Positions 1-5,870 of a stretch of 9,428 nucleotides of DNA are shown piece after piece. Every line of letters starts with the position of its first letter. Position 1 is the first letter of the stretch. The translations under genes and the position numbers were made by a program. Where the stretch lies: contig CALGBT010000557.1 of NCBI GenBank assembly GCA_937884235.1, forward strand, positions 1 through 9,428. Direction: 5' to 3'. Under the pieces are notes generated by a model. It was given only the letters and a program-made list of their open reading frames with translations. It searched no databases and was not told where the DNA came from. The stretch is from an uncultured Pseudomonadota bacterium. GTDB taxonomy: Bacteria > Myxococcota_A > UBA9042 > CAIXZC01.

Positions 1-1
1 T

Positions 2-2152
2 GCCGGCTTCTTCGCATTTTCGAAGTTGGAGAACCTCGCTCACGCGGGGGAAAGCCTCCTTAGCGATGTCACCGAGGGCAAACTGGCCATTGGCCAGAAT
101 ATCATCAGCCCACTCCTCGCCATGGTCGATGCCATCCGGGAAATGCTGGACCAGGTCGAGGCCACTGGCGCCGACGGAGAAAACGACTTTCCCGATCTTA
201 TGGCGATGCTAAGTGGGCTGCGCTCAGCATCACAAGATGCCCCCGCCGTCAACTGGGAACCGGCCGAACGGGAGTTGACTGAGGAACCCTCACTACTGGA
301 AGTTCAGCCAACTGAGTCTCACGCCCCGGAACCACCACCCACACCACCAGTAGCTTCATCACCGCCGTCCCCCGGGCTACCTCAGAAAGATAGTAAGCCC
401 AGCGCCGCGCAGCAGGAGAACACCGTCAGGCGGTCTGCAGGGACAATTCGCGTTTCCGTCTCGCTCCTTGATGCCCTGATGAGTCTGGTCGGGGAGTTGG
501 TTCTGGCACGTAATCAGGTAATGCAGTACGGGGCGCAACTCCACGATCGTACCCGCATGGCTTCCTTCCAGCAGCTCGACCTCATCACCCGGGAGCTACA
601 GCAGGCCATCATGCAGACCCGGATGCAGCCCATCCGCACCATCTTCAGTAAGTTCCCGCGCGTCGTGCGCGACCTCGCAGTGGCCTGCCAGAAGAGCGTC
701 ATACTCAACCTTGAGGGCGAGGATACCGAACTTGACAAGAGTCTCATTGAGGGCATTAGCGCACCCCTCACCCATCTCGTGCGCAACTGTGTTGACCATG
801 GCATAGAGACCGCCGCCGCGCGCCTCCAAGCTGGGAAGCCCGCTGAGGGCAGGGTACGCATGAGTGCCTACCACGCCAGCGGGCACGTCAACATTGAGAT
901 CGAAGATGACGGACGGGGCATCGACCTGGAAAAGCTCCGGAACAAAGCAGTCACCCGGGGAATCATTACTCCGGAACAGGCAGGAGCACTCAGCGAGAGT
1001 GAGACTCTTAATCTGATCTTCGAAACGGGCCTCTCCACCGCCGAGCAAGTCTCTAACGTCTCCGGCCGCGGCATGGGCATGGACGTAGTCCGCTCCAGCC
1101 TCGCAGGCATTCGCGGCTCTGTCGATGTAAAAACGGTCCTTGGCCAGGGCACCACCGTTCACATCAAGGTTCCTCTGACTCTCGCAATCATTCCCGCCCT
1201 GGTGGTCTCTTGCGGGACACAAAAATACGCCATTCCCCAGATAAACCTCCAAGAGGTTGTTTGTTTGCAAGGGAAGGATGCCGTGGAGAGCGTTGAGCGC
1301 ATCTACGATACCCCCGTCTACCGATTGCGAGGGCGATTGTTGCCCCTCCTCTACCTCTCCCGCGAATTGGGTCTGCTCAGCTCTCCCAAGGCGTCCGATC
1401 TTCCGGCACCAGGCGACGGTCCGCTGCACATCGTCGTGCTGTCCCTCGATGAGCACCAATTTGGTCTGGTAGTGGAAGCTATTCACGACACGCAGGAGAT
1501 CGTGGTGAAGCCCATCGGGACCCTCCTGCGCGGCCAGGGATGCTTCGCCGGTGCCACCATCATGGATGATGGCAAGCCGGCTCTCATCCTCGATATCCTA
1601 CAGGTAGCCCAACGCGCCCGCGTACTGACCGATATTCTCGACAAGCCCATCTTCAAGGTTCTCTCGGAAACCACCGTCGCCCACGTCGAGACCGAGGCCC
1701 TACTGCTCTTTGAAACTCCCGATGGCGCTCGTATGGCTCTGCCAGTTGACAGTGTGGGGAGACTCGAATTGCTCCCCGCTACCAGTATTGAGCACACCGG
1801 CAAGCGCGACGTGATTCAATACCGCGGCAAGATTCTCCCGCTGGTCAACGTCCTCTCCCTCCTCGATGGCAACCGGCAGGATTACCCCCGTGGCCGCGAC
1901 GACCTGATCCCGGTAGTTGTTCACGAGTTTGGCGACGTCCTCGTCGGTCTGGTCGTCGGTCGTATCCTGGACATTACCGAGTGTACCGTTGAACCACCTG
2001 CCGGTCCTTCCAGGCGCGGCGTGCTGGGAACTCGCATCGTCCTTGGCCGCGCCACCGAGATGCTCGACCCGGAGGCCCTTGTCCAATTGGCCGATTCACA
2101 TCTCGCCATCGTCGGTCCGCAAGCACTGCCGGGGGTAGGGCAACATGGCTAA
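2..2152 (+). CDS. cheA: Chemotaxis histidine kinase CheA, 5' truncated by window edge, with tandem CheW-like C-terminal domains
   Basis: CheA autophosphorylates on a histidine in its Hpt domain and passes the phosphate to CheY and CheB under receptor control, in the cytoplasmic signalling array. The reading frame is open from base 2 with AGFFAFSKLENLAHAGE, the part of an Hpt domain just after the H-box, so the phosphorylated His and true start lie off the left edge; the in-frame TTG at 26 is not a start. In order: Hpt remainder (to about base 205); a Pro/Ser/Glu-rich linker (about 230-425) where a CheY-binding P2 domain might be; P3 dimerisation helices (about 430-640); and an HATPase domain with N-box HLVRNCVDHGIE (773-808), G1 DDGRGID (905-925) and G2 GRGMGMD (1064-1084). 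A CheW-like domain (about 1178-1620) and a second one (about 1685-2100) follow; the second is an addition to the usual single P5 domain. At least 716 residues are visible. The last 8 bases overlap cheW. The kinase identity is certain; the domain edges are estimates. Confidence 0.96.
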   Translation, partial: AGFFAFSKLENLAHAGESLLSDVTEGKLAIGQNIISPLLAMVDAIREMLDQVEATGADGENDFPDLMAMLSGLRSASQDAPAVNWEPAERELTEEPSLLEVQPTESHAPEPPPTPPVASSPPSPGLPQKDSKPSAAQQENTVRRSAGTIRVSVSLLDALMSLVGELVLARNQVMQYGAQLHDRTRMASFQQLDLITRELQQAIMQTRMQPIRTIFSKFPRVVRDLAVACQKSVILNLEGEDTELDKSLIEGISAPLTHLVRNCVDHGIETAAARLQAGKPAEGRVRMSAYHASGHVNIEIEDDGRGIDLEKLRNKAVTRGIITPEQAGALSESETLNLIFETGLSTAEQVSNVSGRGMGMDVVRSSLAGIRGSVDVKTVLGQGTTVHIKVPLTLAIIPALVVSCGTQKYAIPQINLQEVVCLQGKDAVESVERIYDTPVYRLRGRLLPLLYLSRELGLLSSPKASDLPAPGDGPLHIVVLSLDEHQFGLVVEAIHDTQEIVVKPIGTLLRGQGCFAGATIMDDGKPALILDILQVAQRARVLTDILDKPIFKVLSETTVAHVETEALLLFETPDGARMALPVDSVGRLELLPATSIEHTGKRDVIQYRGKILPLVNVLSLLDGNRQDYPRGRDDLIPVVVHEFGDVLVGLVVGRILDITECTVEPPAGPSRRGVLGTRIVLGRATEMLDPEALVQLADSHLAIVGPQALPGVGQHG

Positions 2153-2588
2153 TTCACGTCAATTATGTACGTTCAAGCTGGCGCGGCTCTTCTGCGGCAT
2201 CGACGTCAGTCGGGTGCGGGAAGTCCTACGCCACCGGGAAATGACTCCGGTGCCGCTGGCCGCAGCAGAGGTCTCTGGCCTCATCAATCTCAGAGGACAA
2301 ATTGTTACCGCCATCGACCTCCGTCGACGTCTGGGCCTGCCAGACCTTCCACCAACAGAAGAACCCATGAACATCGTCGTTTCCGCCGAGGGCGGCAATG
2401 TCAGTTTTCTGGTGGATTCCATCGACGACGTTCTCGACCTCGACGACGCCGACTTTGAGCGCCCCCCAGAGTCCCTCGACACCCACGTTCGCAACATGCT
2501 CGAAGGAGTCTACAAACTCGAAGGAAGATTGCTCCATGTTCTGCAGGTAGACGCCCTTCTCAACATCGAGCCAGGTGGAATCAAGTGA
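2145..2588 (+). CDS. cheW: Chemotaxis coupling protein CheW
   Basis: CheW is the small cytoplasmic adaptor that links MCP tips to CheA. The 147-residue product has the normal length for a single-domain CheW. It shows the typical two-barrel layout: an N-terminal strand CTFKLARLFCGIDVSRVREV (residues 8-27), the conserved GLINLRGQIVTAIDLR segment (45-60) with the Asn and Arg-Gly at 48-51, a VSFLVDSIDDVLDL strand (86-99), and a closing LLHVLQVDALL strand (129-139). ATG at 2145 lies inside the end of cheA (8-base overlap, different frame), with a modest TAGGG 4 bases upstream, so translation is probably coupled to cheA. The stop overlaps the GTG of cheB. Together with the two CheW-like domains in CheA, this locus encodes three CheW folds. 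Confidence 0.95.
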   Translation: MANSRQLCTFKLARLFCGIDVSRVREVLRHREMTPVPLAAAEVSGLINLRGQIVTAIDLRRRLGLPDLPPTEEPMNIVVSAEGGNVSFLVDSIDDVLDLDDADFERPPESLDTHVRNMLEGVYKLEGRLLHVLQVDALLNIEPGGIK

Positions 2589-3664
2589 GTCCATCCTGGT
2601 CACCCCCGGCAGGCGAGATTCGCATTCTCGTGGTCGACGACTCCGTTATCGTCCGCAAGACTCTCTCGCTGATCCTGGAAAGGGAAGCGGACATGCGGGT
2701 AATGGGTGCTGCCAAAGGCGGCGCTGAAGCCATCGAGATCGTCAAACATGACCGGCCAGACATCGTCCTCCTCGATGTCATCATGCCGGGCATCAACGGC
2801 CTCGAGACCCTCGTCGAGTTGCGCAAGATCGATTCCACGCTGCCCATTATCATGTTCAGTTCTGTTACGCAGGAAGGGGCCGCCGTCACCGTCGAGGCCC
2901 TCTCCAAGGGGGCCAGCGATTTTGTCGGGAAACCCTCCGGAGGCCTCTCCACTACAGATACCATTGACACGATTCGCAAGGCACTGGTGCCAAAGATCCG
3001 CATGCACCATCTCAACCACCTGACTGGAGGCGTCGTCCCCGCCCGGAAGGCAACTCCGCTTTCGCAAGAGCAAGCGCCGTTCCTTCGCACTCGACCCCGG
3101 GTCGTTGCCATCGGCGTCTCTACTGGCGGGCCGGCTGCCCTCGATGTTTTGATTACGCGTCTGCCAGCCGATTTTCCTGTTCCCATCGTCATCGTGCAGC
3201 ACATGCCGGCCGTCTTTACGAAGGTACTTGCCGAGCGCCTTGATTCACGGTCGCAGATCCAGGTTTTGGAGGCCTACGATGGGCTGCAAATGCGACCGGG
3301 GTTGGCAGTCATCGCCCGCGGCGACCGGCACATGACGGTGGAGCGCGCCGGCGACGAGGTCATCGCCAGGGTTCTTGATGGCCCCCCCGTCAATTCCTGC
3401 AGACCCGCCGTCGATGTCCTCCTGGACTCGGTAGCGGCAGTCTATGGTGCTGCTTCTTTGACTGTTATCCTCACTGGCATGGGCAGTGATGGAGTTTCGG
3501 GGTGTAAGCGTCTCTATCGCCTCGGTGGAAGGATTATTGTCCAGGACGCGGCGAGCAGCGTTGTCTGGGGCATGCCTGGAAATGTCTTTCGGGCAGGGCT
3601 TGCCCAACGAGTGGTGCCATTGGACAAGATGGCCTCGCAAATAGCAGTTGCGTTATCGCTCTAG
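2585..3664 (+). CDS. cheB: Protein-glutamate methylesterase/deamidase CheB (receiver plus methylesterase)
   Basis: CheB removes methyl groups from (and deamidates) MCP glutamyl/glutaminyl sites, resetting receptor sensitivity; phosphorylation by CheA activates it. The 359 residues hold both domains. The receiver (about 12-130) has the acidic pair D18/D19, phospho-acceptor D64 in IVLLDVIMPG and K116 in FVGKPSGG. A linker (about 140-168) precedes the esterase domain (about 170-357), which has catalytic S179 in GVSTGGP, H206 in VQHMP and D302 in GMGSDG. All key residues are intact and the length is typical. The GTG start at 2585 overlaps the cheW stop by 4 bases (GTGA) and has an AGGTGG element at 2573-2578, six bases upstream, which supports this start. 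Its substrate is plausibly the MCP encoded next. No cheR methyltransferase is seen in this window. Confidence 0.96.
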   Translation: MSPSWSPPAGEIRILVVDDSVIVRKTLSLILEREADMRVMGAAKGGAEAIEIVKHDRPDIVLLDVIMPGINGLETLVELRKIDSTLPIIMFSSVTQEGAAVTVEALSKGASDFVGKPSGGLSTTDTIDTIRKALVPKIRMHHLNHLTGGVVPARKATPLSQEQAPFLRTRPRVVAIGVSTGGPAALDVLITRLPADFPVPIVIVQHMPAVFTKVLAERLDSRSQIQVLEAYDGLQMRPGLAVIARGDRHMTVERAGDEVIARVLDGPPVNSCRPAVDVLLDSVAAVYGAASLTVILTGMGSDGVSGCKRLYRLGGRIIVQDAASSVVWGMPGNVFRAGLAQRVVPLDKMASQIAVALSL

Positions 3665-3762
3665 CCGCAGGGACTTCCGGCGGCGGAGTATGGTTGCTTG
3701 AATCAAGGACGTGTGACTTTGAGGCTGCACTACGGTGCACCAAATGGAAATTGGAGGGAGCT
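3665..3762 (+). other. cheB-mcp intergenic leader with two small hairpins
   Basis: This 98-base gap holds no gene. Directly after the cheB stop, bases 3664-3684 can fold into a GC-rich hairpin (GCCGC with GCGGC, an A/G mismatch, then GG with CC around a GACTT loop). No T-run follows, so it is not a convincing intrinsic terminator. At 3726-3739 a second perfect hairpin, TGCAC-TACG-GTGCA, carries a C(UACG)G tetraloop of the very stable UNCG class, 13 bases before the mcp Shine-Dalgarno. I found no clear sigma-70, sigma-28 or sigma-54 promoter. The gap suggests the mcp is expressed partly independently of cheAWB, but that is inference. Confidence 0.4.
3753..3760 (+). promoter_or_regulatory. Ribosome binding site deciding the mcp start
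   Basis: GGAGGGAG sits two bases before ATG 3763, with its GGAGG core five bases upstream. It supports ATG 3763 over the upstream in-frame TTG at 3694, which has no comparable site and would add 23 residues unlike an MCP N-terminus (CDFEAALRCTKW and so on) before the membrane segment. Confidence 0.75.
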
Positions 3763-5010
3763 ATGGAGCGGAGCGGAAACGACTTGCTGGCAAACATTGG
3801 ACTTTGGGCACCACCCCTGGTGGTTGGGGCAGCTGGGATTCCTTTTCTCTGGGCCCAATCCTGGGTCGGCGTAGGGGCGGTTGCAGGAACTGGCTTCGTC
3901 CTTGCCCTTTGGAGTGCCGTCTACGCCCGCCAACGGGTGGCCGCCGAAGTGCAACGCCACGTTGAGGAGGAGGTACGGACCGCGGTCGTTGCCGCGGAGG
4001 CCAGAGGCACCACCAACTCGGCATCGCAGACGCAGTTGGCCATTGCCGACCTGACGCGGAACTATGCCGAAGATCTCCTGAGCATGAAATCCGTGCTCTC
4101 AGAGATGACCCACGGTCACCTCGCCTCCAGAGTCGGCGCGCTCAAGCAGGCGGACCTCTCGGAGCTGGCAACCTTCGTCAACGGCTTCGTCGAGAAAGTG
4201 CAGGGGGTCTCCGTAGCCCTGGAAATGACAGCCGATGCCTTGCTGGCCGCCGCTGAGGGGCTCACCGATACGTCCAATCAGCTGGGGGCCAGTGCAGACG
4301 AAACCCACAGCGAAGTCAAAGTGGTGGCCTCCGCAGCCGACGAAGTCAGCCGCAACGCCATGGCCGTCGCAACCGGCACCGAACAGATGTCTGTCAGCAT
4401 CATGGAAATCTCTTCGCAGGTGGCCGAGGCAGCCAAGGTCGCAGCTACCGCCGTGCAAGTGGCCGAGGCAACCAACGACTCCATCGGCCAGCTGGGCATC
4501 AGCAGTGCTGAAATCGGTCAGGTCACCGACCTGATTACGTCAATTGCGGAGCAAACCAATCTCCTGGCGCTTAACGCAACCATCGAAGCTGCCCGCGTCG
4601 GAGAAGCCGGTAAGGGCTTTGCGGTTGTCGCCAACGAAATTAAGGAACTCGCACGCGAGACCGCTCAGGCTACCGACAATATCGGTAAGCAGATTCGCAA
4701 GATTCAGTCCCACTCTGATGGCGCGGTTGATGCCATCGGTCGCATTCGCAATATCGTCATCCAGATCAGCGACACTCAGAGCATTATTGCGTCCGCGGTC
4801 GAGGAACAGACGGCAACTGCCAACGAAATGTCCAGGAGTATCTCTGAGGCGGCCCGTGGCAGCGCAGAAATCGCGCAAAGTATCTCCGGTGTTGCCGACG
4901 CTGCCCGTTCCATCGCTCAGAACGCGGCAACTACCCAGCAGGACGCAGCTCTCCTCGTCAGTACTGCAGGAGACATGCGGTCAGCCTTGAACACTCTCAA
5001 CGTGAACTGA
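3763..5010 (+). CDS. Methyl-accepting chemotaxis protein with membrane hairpin and no extracytoplasmic sensor domain
   Basis: This is a receptor that controls CheA through CheW. The 415-residue product starts with a short polar stretch. Two hydrophobic segments follow (about 13-31 and 35-54) with only a few residues (QSW) between them, so there is no periplasmic ligand domain. A charged helical region (about 55-113) leads to a HAMP-like stretch (about 105-150, with HGHLASRVG and LATFVNGFVEK). The rest is an Ala/Ser/Glu-rich signalling coiled coil, with the conserved tip EQTNLLALNATIEAARVGEA (263-282) followed by GKGFAVVANEIKELA. A consensus methylation site fits AS-AV-EE-QT-AT at 343-352. There is no C-terminal NWETF-type CheB/CheR tether; the end is TLNVN. 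The gene follows cheB in the same direction and ends 41 bases from the convergent tusA. The signal sensed cannot be read from the sequence; candidates are membrane energy state, a cytoplasmic cue, or a partner protein. Confidence 0.93.
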   Translation: MERSGNDLLANIGLWAPPLVVGAAGIPFLWAQSWVGVGAVAGTGFVLALWSAVYARQRVAAEVQRHVEEEVRTAVVAAEARGTTNSASQTQLAIADLTRNYAEDLLSMKSVLSEMTHGHLASRVGALKQADLSELATFVNGFVEKVQGVSVALEMTADALLAAAEGLTDTSNQLGASADETHSEVKVVASAADEVSRNAMAVATGTEQMSVSIMEISSQVAEAAKVAATAVQVAEATNDSIGQLGISSAEIGQVTDLITSIAEQTNLLALNATIEAARVGEAGKGFAVVANEIKELARETAQATDNIGKQIRKIQSHSDGAVDAIGRIRNIVIQISDTQSIIASAVEEQTATANEMSRSISEAARGSAEIAQSISGVADAARSIAQNAATTQQDAALLVSTAGDMRSALNTLNVN

Positions 5011-5051
5011 TTCTCTTAGGGACAATCTGCAGTTCTAGAATCAAACACAAT
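5011..5051. other. Convergent spacer between mcp and tusA
   Basis: This 41-base AT-richer gap separates two converging genes. It contains a TTCTAGAA palindrome (5033-5040). An imperfectly placed inverted pair, TGATTCT (5008-5014) and AGAATCA (5037-5043), begins in the mcp stop codon and has a 22-base loop. The pair could act as a weak two-way terminator, but the stem is short and AT-rich and no clear T-run follows on either strand. Confidence 0.3.
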
Positions 5052-5273
5052 CTAAAACCGTATCTGAGCCTTCTGCGCGCTGCCCTCCGGGGTCACAGAG
5101 AGCAATGTCCGCCCGGTGCGCGAACACCACGTTCTGGCATCCGCCTCGAAGGTGGAGCAATCACCCAGCACCTCCAAAATGTCACCGGGCTTCATCCCCG
5201 CGGCCTTGGCAGCAATCTTCAAAATCGGCTGCGGACAACGCAGCCCTCTGCAATCTAAAGTCTCTGTACTCAT
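5052..5273 (-). CDS. tusA: TusA-family sulfurtransferase (SirA-like), last gene of the hydrogenase operon
   Basis: TusA-type proteins carry sulfur as a cysteine persulfide and hand it to acceptors in tRNA thiolation, cofactor sulfuration or dissimilatory sulfur metabolism. The 73-residue product has the normal size and the defining CPxP motif in LDCRGLRCPQPILKIA (C13, P14, P16). A glycine/acidic turn, MKPGDILEVLGDCSTFEADA, follows, then WCSRTGRTLLSV. Besides catalytic C13 it has C8, C39 and C50; C50 sits where many anaerobe homologues have a WCxxTG cysteine. The ATG at 5273 is preceded by GGGAGGAGGA seven bases upstream, a strong ribosome binding site in a 26-base gap after the protease gene. 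The position suggests co-transcription with mvh/hdr genes. The family is certain; the sulfur acceptor and the strict name TusA are not. Confidence 0.85.
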   Translation of the reverse strand: MSTETLDCRGLRCPQPILKIAAKAAGMKPGDILEVLGDCSTFEADARTWCSRTGRTLLSVTPEGSAQKAQIRF

Positions 5274-5299
5274 GGCTTACTCCTCCTCCCTGAACTACG

Positions 5300-5866
5300 C
5301 TATGTAGAAACCGTGGCCCATATTGCCACCTCACCAACTTCTCGAGTACTTCCTGCCCCGTCGCCAGAAGAAACTTCTCCGGCGCCACCCACCATCCCAG
5401 CGACTGCTGCGATGGCCGGTTCAATCGCCGCCGTGACTTGCTTTCCTAGCCCTTCCGCCAGCTGAACATGGTCGAGGGCCGGAACTCCTATACCCACTAC
5501 CAGCACTTCTGCTCCCTGCGCTTTCATTGCCCGGCGAGCGAGGGCGAGAATCGTCGCCAGACCACACTGGTGAGCCAGACGGCTCGTCTGTGCAGGGGCG
5601 TCGTCCAAGCCATACCGGAACACCCTGCCCACATCATCCTCGCCAACCTGCACCGCATCAACAACCACAACCTTGCCATAATCGAAGATGTGGTTCAGCA
5701 CCGACAGATAGCTCTCGGAGCTGAGGGCCGTCTCGGCATGCGGCGCAGAGCCCTTGGCGACACGCCGGGAATACTCGCGCACTACCTGCAGCCCAACCGC
5801 ATCGTCACCAGCGATATCGTTGCCTAGACCAAGGACCAGGCAGGGTAGGGTGGTGTCGTTGTTCAC
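5300..5866 (-). CDS. [NiFe]-hydrogenase maturation protease (HyaD/HycI/HybD family)
   Basis: This cytoplasmic endopeptidase checks Ni insertion and clips the C-terminal peptide from the hydrogenase large subunit, allowing the active site to close. The 188 residues show the family layout. LVLGLGNDIAGDDAVG (10-25) has D22 at the place of the HybD Ni-ligand Glu16, VVVVDAVQVG (66-75) has D70, and SRLAHQCGL (95-103) has H99; these fit the three metal-binding positions known from HybD and HycI. VVGIGVPAL follows, as in family members. The last roughly 30 residues (Gly/Ser/Glu-rich) go beyond the conserved fold. The start is GTG 5866, four bases after the mvhA stop, with no strong ribosome binding site, so translation is likely coupled to mvhA. 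Its obvious substrate is the adjacent MvhA, which has a 27-residue tail after the DPCxxCxxH motif. The family assignment is firm; the exact symbol is not. Confidence 0.92.
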   Translation of the reverse strand: MNNDTTLPCLVLGLGNDIAGDDAVGLQVVREYSRRVAKGSAPHAETALSSESYLSVLNHIFDYGKVVVVDAVQVGEDDVGRVFRYGLDDAPAQTSRLAHQCGLATILALARRAMKAQGAEVLVVGIGVPALDHVQLAEGLGKQVTAAIEPAIAAVAGMVGGAGEVSSGDGAGSTREVGEVAIWATVST

Positions 5867-5870
5867 AATC

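Noticed and set aside
26..28. TTG at 26 as the start of cheA
   Set aside because: The frame is open to the window edge and residues before it (AGFFAFSK) continue the Hpt domain, so the gene is truncated rather than starting here.
596..1486. 296-codon open frame on the minus strand inside cheA
   Set aside because: It is antisense to conserved CheA dimerisation, ATPase and CheW-like regions, has low-complexity, unfamiliar protein sequence and no gene context; typical shadow of a GC-rich gene.
3664..3684. Intrinsic terminator after cheB
   Set aside because: A GC-rich hairpin can be drawn but it has an internal mismatch and no T-run after it, so termination is not supported.
3694..3762. TTG at 3694 as the start of the MCP
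   Set aside because: No ribosome binding site is evident and the added residues do not resemble an MCP N-terminus, whereas ATG 3763 has GGAGGGAG upstream.
5008..5043. Bidirectional terminator between mcp and tusA
   Set aside because: The TGATTCT/AGAATCA stem is only 7 bp, AT-rich and has a 22-base loop; this could be chance.
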